DNA of 64,000 nucleotides from DASVEE01 sp036380735. Its GTDB lineage: Bacteria; Acidobacteriota; Thermoanaerobaculia; Gp7-AA8. Both the position numbers and the translations under genes were made by a program. This document shows positions 15,124 through 23,965 of this stretch, piece by piece. Location: NCBI GenBank assembly GCA_036380735.1, contig DASVEE010000067.1, forward strand, positions 186,001 to 250,000, written 5' to 3'. The notes under the pieces were generated by a model that worked only from the letters and a program-made list of their open reading frames with translations, searched no databases and had not been told where the DNA came from. Numbering within the stretch: the first letter of the stretch is position 1; every line of letters starts with the position of its first letter.

Positions 15124-15780
15124 ATGACGCTCATCGATCTCAGTCACGTCATCGAGCACGGCATGCAGACGTATCCCGGCCTGCCGGCGCCGGTCATCGG
15201 CGATTTCCTCACGCGCACCGCCTCGCGCGAGCGCTACCAGGGGCAGGCCGAGTTCCACATCGGCCGCATCGAGATGATCGCCAACACCGGCACGTACCTC
15301 GATGCGCCGTCGCACCGGTTCGCCGAGGGGGCGGATATCGCGGGGCTGGCGCTGGAGGAGATCGCGAATCTGCCGGGGCTCCTCGTCAGCATCGCGGAAG
15401 GAGAGCGCTCCATCGACGTGGCGATGGTCGAAGGGCTGGACGTGCGCGGCAAGGCGGTGCTGCTGCACACGGGCTGGTCGCGTCACTGGCGCACGCCGGC
15501 GTACGGCGCGCCGCACCATCCATTCGTCACGGCGCGCGCCGCGGAGTGGCTGGCGGCGGAGGGTGCGGCGGTCGTCGGCATCGACTCGGTGAACATCGAC
15601 GACATGGCCGATCCGGCCCGCCCCGCGCACACCGCGCTGCTGCGCCAGGGCGTGCCGATCGTGGAGCACCTCACGAATCTGGAGCAGCTCGGTGCGGCGT
15701 CGTTCCGCTTCTTCGCGGTCCCGCCGCCGGTGAGGGGGATGGGGACTTTTGCGGTGCGCGCGTTCGCCGTCACGGGGTAA
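15124..15780 (+). CDS. cyclase/arylformamidase-family metal hydrolase
   Basis: A 218-residue protein of the cyclase family (PF04199), which includes kynurenine formamidase. It starts MTLIDLSHVIEHGMQTYPG, the family N-terminus. The metal-binding stretch here reads NTGTYLDAPSHRF (about residues 58-70) instead of HxGTHxDxPxH, so two usual His ligands are Asn and Tyr while Asp and the last His remain. Later come LLHTGW and VGIDSVNIDD. No clear Shine-Dalgarno precedes the ATG. Function is probably hydrolytic but the substrate is unknown. Confidence 0.85.
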   Translation: MTLIDLSHVIEHGMQTYPGLPAPVIGDFLTRTASRERYQGQAEFHIGRIEMIANTGTYLDAPSHRFAEGADIAGLALEEIANLPGLLVSIAEGERSIDVAMVEGLDVRGKAVLLHTGWSRHWRTPAYGAPHHPFVTARAAEWLAAEGAAVVGIDSVNIDDMADPARPAHTALLRQGVPIVEHLTNLEQLGAASFRFFAVPPPVRGMGTFAVRAFAVTG

Positions 15781-15949
15781 GGATTGCGTCGCCCGGGACG
15801 GCTGATCGTCCTGCTAGGGGACGGCCGCCAGCAGCCGCCGGTGTGACGCTGGAGGCGGCGTCGCCGCGCGTGACCCACTGGCCGTGGTGAAGGACTCCGG
15901 TACCGATCGTGGCGGCCGGTCCTCTGCGATCGGTAGACGGGCTGCCGAT

Positions 15950-16330
15950 CGAGCTGGATTGGCCGCTGCCGTCGATGTGTGGGGATATCGATCGTGGTGG
16001 GCTGGCCGCTGCCGTCGATGTGTGGGGTTATCGATGGAGGCGGGCTGACCGCTGTGGCCGATGTGTGGGGATATCGATGGAGGCGGGCTGGCCGCTGTCG
16101 TCGATGTGTGGGGATATCGATTGAGACGGCTGGTCTGTTGTCGACGGCCGACGGGCTGCCGCTCGCGGTGGGCTGGCCACTGTCGTCGATATGTGGGGAT
16201 ATCGATCGAGGTGGCCTGGCCCTTGTCGTCGTTTGTGGGGATATCGATCGCGGTAGCCTGGCCGTTGTCGTCGATATGTGGAGATATCGATCGAGGCGGC
16301 TAGCCGGTCGTCGTCGATGTGTGGGTGGGC
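15950..16330. repeat. 43-bp tandem repeat array in a 670-bp gene-free stretch
   Basis: About nine copies of a 43-bp unit begin near 15974, 16017, 16060, 16103, 16145 (degenerate), 16188, 16230, 16273 and 16316. Each contains GATGTGTGGGGATATCGAT followed by a segment close to GGCTGGCCGCTGTCGTC. As 43 is not a multiple of three, frames shift from unit to unit, so the array is not protein-coding. The flanks 15781-15949 and 16331-16450 show no gene. Confidence 0.88.
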
Positions 16331-16450
16331 GTTCTCTCGGGCGATGTCCTTTTGCGTCGCACGGCCACCACGGCCGGCGCAAGCCGGCCCTGCTTGTTTT
16401 CCGACTGGGCGCAGCGCGCGCGCACGCCGCGACCCATAGTGAAGAGCGTG

Positions 16451-17461
16451 ATGAGAGTCGCGAGCCTTGCTCTTTGCCTCGTGCTGGCCGCCGCCGTGCG
16501 CGCGGAGATCCGCCCCTCGTTCCATCTCGAGCGGAGCGCCTGGCCGGCCACGCACGTCGTCGTGGCCACGGAAGGGGAGACCATCGACGGCAAGCTCACC
16601 GTGCTGGAGTCGTGGAAAGGCGACCTCGCGCCGGATGCGGAGCTCGTGCTGCCGGAGCTCGCCGCGTTTGCGTCCGAGGAGTCGCGGCGCTTGGAGAAGA
16701 CGTTCTGGTCGCGAAGCGAGCCGCCTCCCTTCGTCACCGGCGCACGCATGATCCTCTTCCTCGAGCGCAAAGACGGCCGCTGGAGCGGCGCCGGCGACCA
16801 GCCGCTCGACGTTTCCGCGGTGTGGGTCGAAGAGGGACGCCCGTACGCGTTCGTGCAGATCATGAACCCCGGTGACGCCGTGCTGGTGCAGCTGGCGGAC
16901 TCGGAGGGTGCCTTCGCCGAGCGCTTCCAGGCGATCGACGCAACGCATCGCGCGCTCGACGCGGCGCTCGCGCTCGAAGCTCCCGCCGCGCGCGCCGCGG
17001 CGCTGGAGGGCTTCACCGCCGTCGAGGTGCTCTACGCGAGCGCCCCCGCGTTCGACGGCCTGCGCGCCTGCGGCAGCGCCGCGGTGCCGGTGCTCCAGCG
17101 GATGCTGGCCGACGAATCGCGGTCGCACGCGCACGGGAAGGTCATCGAAACGCTGGCCGCCATCGGCGGCAGCGTGGCCCGCGAAGAGCTGATTCACGTG
17201 GTGGCCGAGGCGCACCGCTTCTTCCGCGCGAACGCACCGCGTCTGCGCAGAGGGTGGTGGAACGACGTAGACGATCCGCGCAACCGCGAGCTGCGCGACC
17301 GCTACAGCCACCTGCATGCCGCACTGCACGCGCTGCAGAAAGTGGACGTCGCGGACGCGCACCCCATCGCGGAGCTGTGCAAGTTCTGGCCGGCCGTGCC
17401 GCCGCCCGGGAAGGATGGCCGCAGCCAGGTTGCGGAGGTGTGCCGGCACTGGGAACGATAG
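16451..17461 (+). CDS. exported HEAT-like protein of unknown function
   Basis: A 336-residue protein with a signal peptide (MRVASLALCLVLAAAVRA). The middle (about 25-150) is a beta-rich segment containing ARMILFLERKDGRW. The C-terminal half (about 180-300) is Ala/Leu-rich and helical, with a segment (SAAVPVLQRMLADES ... VIETLAAIGG) resembling HEAT/PBS-lyase repeats. The start at 16451 is chosen because it gives a clean signal peptide. The stop is the TAG inside the downstream 9-bp repeat. Family unknown to me. Confidence 0.75.
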   Translation: MRVASLALCLVLAAAVRAEIRPSFHLERSAWPATHVVVATEGETIDGKLTVLESWKGDLAPDAELVLPELAAFASEESRRLEKTFWSRSEPPPFVTGARMILFLERKDGRWSGAGDQPLDVSAVWVEEGRPYAFVQIMNPGDAVLVQLADSEGAFAERFQAIDATHRALDAALALEAPAARAAALEGFTAVEVLYASAPAFDGLRACGSAAVPVLQRMLADESRSHAHGKVIETLAAIGGSVAREELIHVVAEAHRFFRANAPRLRRGWWNDVDDPRNRELRDRYSHLHAALHALQKVDVADAHPIAELCKFWPAVPPPGKDGRSQVAEVCRHWER

Positions 17462-17582
17462 GACGAATGGGACCTATGGGACCTATAGGACGAATAGGCA
17501 GGCCCCCACACAACCACGAAGGCGCAAGGTCCGCAGGCCTATTGGTCCTATCAGTCCCATAGGTCCCATTCGTCCTATCGTG
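17453..17582. repeat. 9-bp GGAC-family inverted repeat with central module
   Basis: GGAC-type nonamers (17458-17497) face GTCC-type nonamers (17537-17578). The loop contains CAAGGTCCGCAGGC (17525-17538), also present twice in the element at 19750-19921. The left arm provides the stop codon of the preceding gene. Confidence 0.88.
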
Positions 17583-17657
17583 CTCTGGTGATTGGCTGCG
17601 CGCTTCGCGATGAGGAATCGCGGTGGGGCGGCCCTGAGGCCGCCCGCGCAAAACGGG

Positions 17658-17951
17658 TTACTTCTTGGAGCCGATGATCGCGTCTTTCGCGGCTTTGGCG
17701 ATGCGGAACTTCAGCACCTTCTTGGCCGGGATCTTGATCGCTTCGCCCGTCATCGGATTGCGGCCCGTGCGGGCTTTCCGGTTGACGAGGACGAGCTTCC
17801 CGAGGCCGGGAAGAGTGAAGCCCTTCTTCGCTTCCTTGTACGCAATCTCGCTGAGTGTCGCAAGCATCAGCGTCGCGGTTTTGCGCGGAACCTCGGCCTC
17901 TTCGGCGATCTTGTTGATGAGCTGGGATTTGGTCATTGGGCCTGCTGCCAT
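17658..17951 (-). CDS. hup: HU-family DNA-binding protein
   Basis: A 97-residue HU/IHF-family protein. MTKSQLINKIAEEAEVPRKTA starts the helical dimerisation part, GFTLPGLGKLVLVNRKARTGRNPMTGEAIKIPAKKVLKF forms the beta-arms with the RNPxTG arm tip, and KAAKDAI closes the fold. The ATG at 17951 adds five residues; the ATG at 17936 would match the family better. AAAGGAG lies 13 bp upstream of 17951. It compacts DNA as a homodimer. Confidence 0.95.
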   Translation of the reverse strand: MAAGPMTKSQLINKIAEEAEVPRKTATLMLATLSEIAYKEAKKGFTLPGLGKLVLVNRKARTGRNPMTGEAIKIPAKKVLKFRIAKAAKDAIIGSKK

Positions 17952-18090
17952 GTGTGGTTGGTTGCTCCTTTCGCGGATTTCAAAGCCGCTGAAATGTAGC
18001 GACGAACGCGCGCAGAAGCAATGGGTTTTTCGCGAAAAACCGGCCTTTTTTGCGATATCCTCCGCGCGAGATCACCAAGGAGGTCGTTCC

Positions 18091-18627
18091 TTGCCACATC
18101 GCTATCCGCAGGAGGCCGCACTTCGCGACGGCCGCCGCGTGCACCTTCGCCCATTCGCGGCAACAGACGTCGACGCGCTCTACGATTTCTTCCACCGCAT
18201 GCCCTCCGAGTACCGCCGCTTCGCCTGGGACAACCTCGACAACCGTGCGCTCATCGAGAGCTGGGGCGAAAACGTCGATTACGCGAAGGTCTTTCCTCTC
18301 ATCGCGCTCGACGGCAACCGCGTCGTCGCCGATGCCACCCTGCACATGCGCAAGGGCGGTCCGCTGCGCCTCGTCGGCCGCGTCAAGTGGATGATCGATC
18401 CCGACTTCCGCGGCGCCGGCCTCGGCACCACGCTCGTCAACCACCTCCTCAACATCGCCCGCGAACGTGGGCTTCGCCACGTCTCCTGCATGCTCATCAG
18501 CGACCTCGAAGCCGATGCCGTGGAAACGCTCCAGGAGCTCGGCTTCAAGTCGTACGTGCAGGAAGGCTACGGGACCGATCCCGACGGCAATCAGCACGAT
18601 ATGACCAAGCTCGTGCTTAAACTGTAG
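18091..18627 (+). CDS. GNAT-family acetyltransferase
   Basis: A 178-residue N-acetyltransferase. I start at TTG 18091, seven bases after AAGGAGG (18077-18083). GRRVHLRPFAATDVDALYDFF is the usual GNAT opening, and the acetyl-CoA-binding motif A is DPDFRGAGLGTTLVNHLLN (about 105-123), followed by a final LGFKSYVQEGYG strand. Substrate unknown. It ends 2 bp before the AI-2E family permease gene, so the two are probably co-transcribed. Confidence 0.88.
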   Translation: MPHRYPQEAALRDGRRVHLRPFAATDVDALYDFFHRMPSEYRRFAWDNLDNRALIESWGENVDYAKVFPLIALDGNRVVADATLHMRKGGPLRLVGRVKWMIDPDFRGAGLGTTLVNHLLNIARERGLRHVSCMLISDLEADAVETLQELGFKSYVQEGYGTDPDGNQHDMTKLVLKL

Positions 18628-18629
18628 TA

Positions 18630-19748
18630 ATGCCCGTCAACCGCGCCGTCATCATCAAAGCAGAGAAGTGGGCGATCTGGCTGACGCTGATCGCCCTCGT
18701 TTTCCTGCTTCGCCATCTTTTCCCGATCTTCTTCCTGACGTTCGTGCTCTCGTACATCGGGAGCACGGCCGTGAACGCGATGACGCGGCGCTTCCCGCAC
18801 CGGCGCGTCAATCTCGTCATCGTCTACGTCATCTTCCTCGGCGTCCTCGCCGGCGGGATGCTGATGATGGTGCCGCGCATCATGGGCGAGGCGCGCAACG
18901 TGGTGAAGCAATACATCACCACGCAGAACGCCGGCGCCGATCGCGGCAGCGATGAAGGCGTGCTGCAGCGCGAGGCGCGCGAGATGGTCGACGAGATCAT
19001 CGTCGGCGTCGCCGGCCGCGATGCGTTCGTCGATTTCCAGCAGACGGAGGCCTACGCCGCGATCGTGGCGAAGATCGACCAGACGCTGCGCGGCGCGATG
19101 CCGCGCGTGGCCACGGCGGTGACGCAGTTCGCGAACAACGCGGTCCTCTTCGTCTTCAACTTCATCCTCTCCATCCTGCTGTCGTTCCTGATGCTGTGGG
19201 ATTTGCCGCGGACGAAGGAGCGCATCGCCAGCTTCGCCCACGGCCGCACGGCGGAGATCTACGCCGAGATCGCGCCGGGGCTGCGCGCGTTCGGCATCAT
19301 GCTCGGCCGCGCGTTCGAAGCGCAGACCGTCGTGGCGGTGGTCAACGCGGTGCTGTCGTCCGTCGGCTTCATCATGCTCGGGCTGCCGTCGATCGTGCTG
19401 CTGGCGTCGATCGTGTTCGTCTGTTCCTACATCCCCATCCTCGGCATGATCATCTCCACGATCCCCGCGGCGGTGCTGGCGTTCAAGCTCGGCGGGATCA
19501 CGAAGGTGCTGTGGCTCGTGGTGATGGTGATGGTGATCCACGCCGTCGAAGCGTACGCCCTCAACCCGCTGATCTACGGCCGCCACCTGCGTCTGCACCC
19601 GCTGCTGGTGCTGGTGGTGCTGCTGGTCGCGGAGCACCTGTTCGGCCTGTGGGGACTGCTGCTGGGCGTGCCGATTGCGGCGTTCGTGCTGAAGTACGTG
19701 ATCGAAGGGGATGACGTGGCCACGACCAAGCCGAAGCCGGCAGGGTGA
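18630..19748 (+). CDS. AI-2E family transporter (PF01594)
   Basis: A 372-residue polytopic membrane protein of the AI-2E transporter family. Hydrophobic helices occur at about 15-42, 62-82, 165-190, 225-265, 270-300 and 305-345, with a long soluble part (about 85-160) after the second to third helix. The family motif region LPSIVLLASIVFVCSYIPILGMI is present. Members export autoinducer-2 or act as Na+/H+ or lipid-related permeases, so the substrate is open. It lies directly after the GNAT gene. Confidence 0.88.
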   Translation: MPVNRAVIIKAEKWAIWLTLIALVFLLRHLFPIFFLTFVLSYIGSTAVNAMTRRFPHRRVNLVIVYVIFLGVLAGGMLMMVPRIMGEARNVVKQYITTQNAGADRGSDEGVLQREAREMVDEIIVGVAGRDAFVDFQQTEAYAAIVAKIDQTLRGAMPRVATAVTQFANNAVLFVFNFILSILLSFLMLWDLPRTKERIASFAHGRTAEIYAEIAPGLRAFGIMLGRAFEAQTVVAVVNAVLSSVGFIMLGLPSIVLLASIVFVCSYIPILGMIISTIPAAVLAFKLGGITKVLWLVVMVMVIHAVEAYALNPLIYGRHLRLHPLLVLVVLLVAEHLFGLWGLLLGVPIAAFVLKYVIEGDDVATTKPKPAG

Positions 19749-19749
19749 C

Positions 19750-19921
19750 GGGGAACGATAGGACAGATAGGACTTATAGGACGAATAGGTAGGCCACCAG
19801 CCCACCGACGAAAACCAAGGTCCGCAGGCTACCAGTGCCCTACGGACTGCAACGCCGCAAGGTCCGCAGGCCTATTCGTCCTATCCGTCCTATCTGTCCT
19901 ATTCGTCCTATTGCCCCCGCC
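19750..19921. repeat. 9-bp GGAC-family inverted repeat with duplicated central module
   Basis: Left-arm nonamers (GGACAGATA, GGACTTATA, GGACGAATA) at 19758-19788 face right-arm units at 19871-19912. The loop carries CAAGGTCCGCAGGC at 19816-19829 and again at 19858-19871. It lies between the permease and the Old Yellow Enzyme gene. Confidence 0.88.
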
Positions 19922-19951
19922 ATAACGCCATCATGATCTAATGCGCCCCCC

Positions 19952-21010
19952 ATGCTGTTCGACCCTCTGCAGCTTCGTTCCCTGACGTTCCGCAACCGGA
20001 TTTTCGTTTCGCCGATGTGCCAGTACTCCAGCACCGACGGCATGCCCAACGACTGGCATCTGGTTCACCTCGGCAGCCGCGCCGTCGGCGGGGCGGCGCT
20101 GGTGATCGTCGAGGCCAGCGCGGTTACGCCGAAGGGGCGCATCACCGATTGGGACAGCGGCATCTGGTCGAGCGCGCACGCCGTCGCGTTCCGGCGCATC
20201 ACGCAGTTCATCGACGCGCAGGGCTCCATCGCCGGGATTCAGCTCGCGCATGCGGGACGCAAGGCGTCGACGGACAAGCCGTGGCGCGGCGGGAAGCCGA
20301 TCCTGGACGGGCCGCATTCGTGGACGCCCGACGCGCCCAGCGCCGTCCCGTTCGCGGAAGGATGGATGCTGCCGCACGAGCTGACCGCCTCCGAGATCGA
20401 CACGATCGTCGAGGAGTTCGACCGCGCCACGCAGCTCTCGCTCGATGCCGGCTTCCGCGTCGTCGAGATCCACGCCGCGCACGGCTACCTGCTCCACGAG
20501 TTCCTCTCGCCGCTGGCAAATCAGCGCAAGGACCAGTACGGCGGCTCGCTCGAGAACCGCATGCGCCTCACGCTGCGCGTCACCGAAGTGGTCCGCCGCC
20601 GCTGGCCGGAGGAGTTGCCGCTGTTCGTGCGCATCTCCGCGAGCGACTGGGCCAAAGGCGGCTGGGATCTCGCCCAATCCATCGAGCTCGCCAAGCGTCT
20701 CCGCGACCTCGGCGTCGACCTCATCGACTGCTCCAGCGGCGGCATGGTCCCGCACCAGAAGATCGAGCTCGGCCCCGGCTACCAGGTCCCCTTCGCCAGC
20801 GCCATCCGCGCGCAAGCCAAAATCCCCACCGGCGCCGTCGGCCTGATCACCGAAGCCCGTCAGGCCGAAGGCATCCTGACGGACGGTTCCGCCGATTGCG
20901 TAGTGATGGCCCGCCAACTCCTGCGCGATCCGTATTGGCCACTACACGCTGCCAAGGAACTGGGCGTGGATGTGGATTACTGGCCGCCGCAGTACGCACG
21001 GGCCAAATAG
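19952..21010 (+). CDS. NADH:flavin oxidoreductase, Old Yellow Enzyme (YqjM-like)
   Basis: A 352-residue FMN-dependent TIM barrel. It has the YqjM-class N-terminus SPMCQYSSTDGMPNDWH (about 20-36) with the flavin-tuning Cys, the substrate-binding QLAHAGRKAS (about 94-103), HAAHGYLLHEFLSPLANQRKDQYGGSLENR (about 172-201), and the C-terminal phosphate-binding TGAVGLITEARQAE. Such enzymes reduce activated C=C bonds with NAD(P)H. The stop is the TAG at the edge of a 9-bp repeat. Confidence 0.94.
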   Translation: MLFDPLQLRSLTFRNRIFVSPMCQYSSTDGMPNDWHLVHLGSRAVGGAALVIVEASAVTPKGRITDWDSGIWSSAHAVAFRRITQFIDAQGSIAGIQLAHAGRKASTDKPWRGGKPILDGPHSWTPDAPSAVPFAEGWMLPHELTASEIDTIVEEFDRATQLSLDAGFRVVEIHAAHGYLLHEFLSPLANQRKDQYGGSLENRMRLTLRVTEVVRRRWPEELPLFVRISASDWAKGGWDLAQSIELAKRLRDLGVDLIDCSSGGMVPHQKIELGPGYQVPFASAIRAQAKIPTGAVGLITEARQAEGILTDGSADCVVMARQLLRDPYWPLHAAKELGVDVDYWPPQYARAK

Positions 21011-21070
21011 GACCTTCCGGCTTCGTGGCCGGCTGGTGGCCTACCTGTCCGTCCTATTCGTCCTATCGCT
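21005..21070. repeat. short 9-bp GGAC-family element between convergent genes
   Basis: AATAGGACC at the left and the units GTCCGTCCTATTCGTCCTA on the right flank a loop related to other members (GGCCTAC). It sits between two convergent genes and gives the TAG stop to both of them, the plus-strand oxidoreductase and the minus-strand regulator. Confidence 0.8.
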
Positions 21071-22691
21071 CCCCGGCCATCACGCCCGCCAGATCCCCAT
21101 CATTTGCCAGCCACCTCTCATGCGCGTACCCGTGCTTCACCGCATCCTGCAGGAACTCCTTGGCGCGGACGCGGTCGCCGGTCATGGCGCAGTAGCAGGC
21201 GGCGTTGTATAGCGTGAAGACATCCTGCGGCTCCAGCGCAAGCGCGCGCGACATCCAGTCCTCCGCGTCGACCGGACGGTCGACCACCAGCAGCGCCTGC
21301 GCGCCCAGCGCCAGCGCGCGGGCGTCGTGCGGCCTTCGTTCGAGGTGTTGCGCGCAGAGCGCCACCGTGCGGGCGGCGGCGGTGCGCGCGTCGTCCTCGC
21401 GGCCGGCGAAGCGGTAGAGCTGCACCAGCAGCGCGGGCGACTGGTAGTCGGTGGGCTGGATCTCCCACGCCTGCTCGAACAGCGTCGTCGCCTCGGCCAG
21501 CTCTCCCTCCGCCCACTTCACGCGGCCGAAGCGGTAGCAGGCATCGAACGATCTTGGACTCAGCGTCATGGCCAGGTCGAACTCGCCCGTGGCGTCGTCG
21601 AACTCCCCCTGCAGCGCGAGCACTTCGCCGCGGCAGATGTGTGCTTCGGCCAGCTCCGGCGCCAGCTCCACCGCGCGCTCGCTCGCCTCCACCGCCCTGC
21701 GCCGCAGCGACTCGTCGTGCTGGTGATAGAGGTAGAGCTCCGCCAGCGTGTCGGCGAGGCCGGCGTAGGCGGGGGCGTACTTCGCGTCGAACTCGAGCGC
21801 CACCTCGAACATCGCCACCGCTGATTCGAGGCTGCGCCGCGTCAGTTGCGTCAGGTACGTGCGTCCCTTGAGGTAGAACTCGTACGCGTCGATGCGTACC
21901 GGCGTCGATTTGATCGCCCTGCGATTGCGATCCGACAGCACGCCGATCAGCGCGCGTGCGGTGTGCTCCGCGATCTCTTCCTGCAGCGCGAAGACGTCGC
22001 CCACGGTGCGGTCGTACTTTTCACTCCAGACGTGGTGTCGCGACTTCGTGTCGACGAGATGCACGGTGATGCGCAGGCGGTCGTCGGCTTTGCGCACGCT
22101 GCCGCGCAGGACGTGGTCGACGCCGAGCTGCTCGCCGAGGAGGCGGATGTCTTCGTCGTTGCGGAAGTCGAAGGCGACGGCGCGGGAGACGACCTGCAGC
22201 TCCTCCAGCCGCGTCAGTGAGTTGATCAGCTCCTCGGCGATCCCATCGCAGAAGTAGCCCTGGTTGCTCTCTGGCGAGAGGTCGGTGAAGGGCAGGACGG
22301 CCACGGAGCGGCGCTTCGGCGCCGGCGGCGCGGCGGCGGCCACCGGCGCCGGCGCTGGTGCCGGCTCGTCGCCGACGAGGGCGACCTCGCCCACGAATCG
22401 GAAGCCGCGGCCATAGATCGTCTTGATCCAGCGCGGTTCGGCGGGGGAGTCGTCGAGGACGCGGCGGGCGTCGCGGATCGTGGAGGAGAGTGCGGATTCG
22501 GAAACGATGGCGCCGCGCCAGATCGCGTCGAGCAGCTCTTCCTTCGGCACGACGCGCTCGCGCTGGGCGATGAGGTAGTTCAGCACTTCGAGCACGCGCG
22601 GCTCCGCCTTCATCACGTCGCCGCGGCGGCGCAATTCATAGCGATCGATGTCGAGCTCGTAGTCACCAAAGCGAAACATGGGGAAATGCAT
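21063..22691 (-). CDS. winged-helix transcriptional regulator with TolB-like/TPR C-terminus
   Basis: A 542-residue CadC-like regulator. Residues 5-100 form an OmpR-type winged helix (YELRRRGDVMKAEPRVLEVL, then TIYGRGFRFVGEV). A Pro/Ala linker (105-130) is followed by a TolB-N/FlgO-like domain (about 132-255) with SVAVLPFTDLSPES and VLRGSVRKADDRLRI. The rest is TPR repeats (about 270-530). There is no transmembrane helix, unlike CadC. The target is unknown; the divergent methyltransferase at 22803 is a candidate. Confidence 0.9.
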   Translation of the reverse strand: MHFPMFRFGDYELDIDRYELRRRGDVMKAEPRVLEVLNYLIAQRERVVPKEELLDAIWRGAIVSESALSSTIRDARRVLDDSPAEPRWIKTIYGRGFRFVGEVALVGDEPAPAPAPVAAAAPPAPKRRSVAVLPFTDLSPESNQGYFCDGIAEELINSLTRLEELQVVSRAVAFDFRNDEDIRLLGEQLGVDHVLRGSVRKADDRLRITVHLVDTKSRHHVWSEKYDRTVGDVFALQEEIAEHTARALIGVLSDRNRRAIKSTPVRIDAYEFYLKGRTYLTQLTRRSLESAVAMFEVALEFDAKYAPAYAGLADTLAELYLYHQHDESLRRRAVEASERAVELAPELAEAHICRGEVLALQGEFDDATGEFDLAMTLSPRSFDACYRFGRVKWAEGELAEATTLFEQAWEIQPTDYQSPALLVQLYRFAGREDDARTAAARTVALCAQHLERRPHDARALALGAQALLVVDRPVDAEDWMSRALALEPQDVFTLYNAACYCAMTGDRVRAKEFLQDAVKHGYAHERWLANDGDLAGVMAGER

Positions 22692-22802
22692 CCTCAGACT
22701 TTCTCCTGATTTTCACCCGGATTCGGCGCGGGCGGCGACCTAGATTTCAGCAGCCGGATGTAACCGGTTTCACTTTTCATCGCTTCAGGAGGTTCTTCAC
22801 CT

Positions 22803-23870
22803 ATGGCAACACTGGAACAGGGCGTAGGCGCCGACGTCTACATGGGCCGCGTCATCCGCACGCTGAACGACGGGTTCATCACGCTCATGATGAGCATCGG
22901 GCACCGCACGGGGCTCTTCGACACGCTGGCCACGCTGCCGCCGTCGACGAGCGCGCAGATCGCGGAAGCGGCCGGCCTCAACGAGCGCTACGTGCGCGAA
23001 TGGCTCGCCGCCATGACCACCGGCCGCTTCGTCGATTTCGACCCGGCCACGGCAACGTACACATTCCCCATCGAATACGCGGCCTTTCTGACGCGCGCCG
23101 CCGGTCCGAACAACCTCGCGGTCGCCGCGCAGTTCCTCCCGCTGCTGGCCAGCGTCGAGGACCAGATCCTCGCCACGTTCCGCAAGGGCGGCGGCGTGCC
23201 GTACAAGGAGTACGAGCGCTTCCACGAGGTGATGGGCGAGGAGCGCGCGAAAATGGTGAGCCCCGCCTTCGTCGAGGCGATGCTCTCCTTCATGCCCGGC
23301 ATGCGCGCGAAGCTCGTGGAGGGTGCGGACGTCCTCGACGTCGGCTGCGGCCGCGGCCGCGTGCTGATCGAGATGGCGAAGATGTTCCCGGCCTCGCGCT
23401 TCCGCGGCGACGACTTCTCGCGCGAAGCGATCGCCGCGGCGCGCGTCGAAGCGGACGATTACGGCGTGCAGAACCTCGCGTTCGAAGTGGTCGACGTCGC
23501 TCAGCTCGACGATGTGCATGCGTTCGACCTCATCACCGCGTTCGACGCCATCCACGATCAGGCTTTCCCCACGCGCGTGCTGCAGAACATCGCCGCCGCG
23601 CTGCGTGACGACGGCGTCTTCCTGATGCAGGACATCGCCGGCTCCAGCCAGCTCGAACAGAACATCGGCCACCCGTTCGGCCCGTATCTCTACACCGTCT
23701 CCACCATGCACTGCATGTCCGTCTCCCTCGCCCACGACGGCGAAGGCCTCGGCACCATGTGGGGCGAGGAACGCGCGCGCCAGATGCTGTGGGACGCCGG
23801 CTTCTCGCGCCTCAAGTTCGAGCGCGTGGAAGTGGATCCGCTCAACTACTACTGCGTAGCGAAGAAGTAA
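22803..23870 (+). CDS. class I SAM methyltransferase with N-terminal winged helix
   Basis: A 355-residue protein. Residues 15-90 form a winged-helix dimerisation domain (IGHRTGLFDTLATLPPSTSAQIAEAAGLNERYVREWL), and residues 165-320 form the SAM-binding Rossmann domain with VLDVGCGRGRVLIEMAK (motif I) and FDLITAFDAIHD. This resembles the Rv2258c/O-methyltransferase-like family. ATG 22803 has AGGAGG at about 22787. It is divergent from the winged-helix/TPR regulator, with a 110-bp shared upstream region. Confidence 0.9.
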   Translation: MATLEQGVGADVYMGRVIRTLNDGFITLMMSIGHRTGLFDTLATLPPSTSAQIAEAAGLNERYVREWLAAMTTGRFVDFDPATATYTFPIEYAAFLTRAAGPNNLAVAAQFLPLLASVEDQILATFRKGGGVPYKEYERFHEVMGEERAKMVSPAFVEAMLSFMPGMRAKLVEGADVLDVGCGRGRVLIEMAKMFPASRFRGDDFSREAIAAARVEADDYGVQNLAFEVVDVAQLDDVHAFDLITAFDAIHDQAFPTRVLQNIAAALRDDGVFLMQDIAGSSQLEQNIGHPFGPYLYTVSTMHCMSVSLAHDGEGLGTMWGEERARQMLWDAGFSRLKFERVEVDPLNYYCVAKK

Positions 23871-23962
23871 CGATAGGACGAATGGGACCGATGGGACGGA
23901 TAGGACGTATGGCTTCGCCCCAGTCCCATTTGTCCTATTGGTCCCATACGTCCTATTCGCCA
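23871..23962. repeat. 9-bp GGAC-family inverted repeat
   Basis: Four GGAC units (GGACGAATG, GGACCGATG, GGACGGATA, GGACGTATG) face four GTCC units (AGTCCCATT, TGTCCTATT, GGTCCCATA, CGTCCTATT) around a short GCTTCGCCCC loop. This is the most compact hairpin of the family and starts 4 bp after the methyltransferase stop. Confidence 0.9.
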
Positions 23963-23965
23963 AAA

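Noticed and set aside
15950..16330. CRISPR array at the 43-bp repeats
   Set aside because: There are no unique spacers; units abut directly and no cas genes are present. The same applies to the 21-bp array at 44680-45032.
15979..17449. Overlapping frames across the 43-bp array on both strands
   Set aside because: They change frame relative to the repeat unit, contain repeat-derived residues (for example THRRQRP, CGDIDRGG) and extend into the real gene antisense.
17665..18090. N-terminal extension of the GNAT gene ending at 18627
   Set aside because: It is antisense to the HU gene; the TTG at 18091 with AAGGAGG seven bases upstream fits the family start.
23759..23965. Extended start of the GNAT protein ending at 24505
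   Set aside because: The extra residues are encoded by the end of the methyltransferase gene and the 9-bp repeat (GRMGPMGRIG-like).
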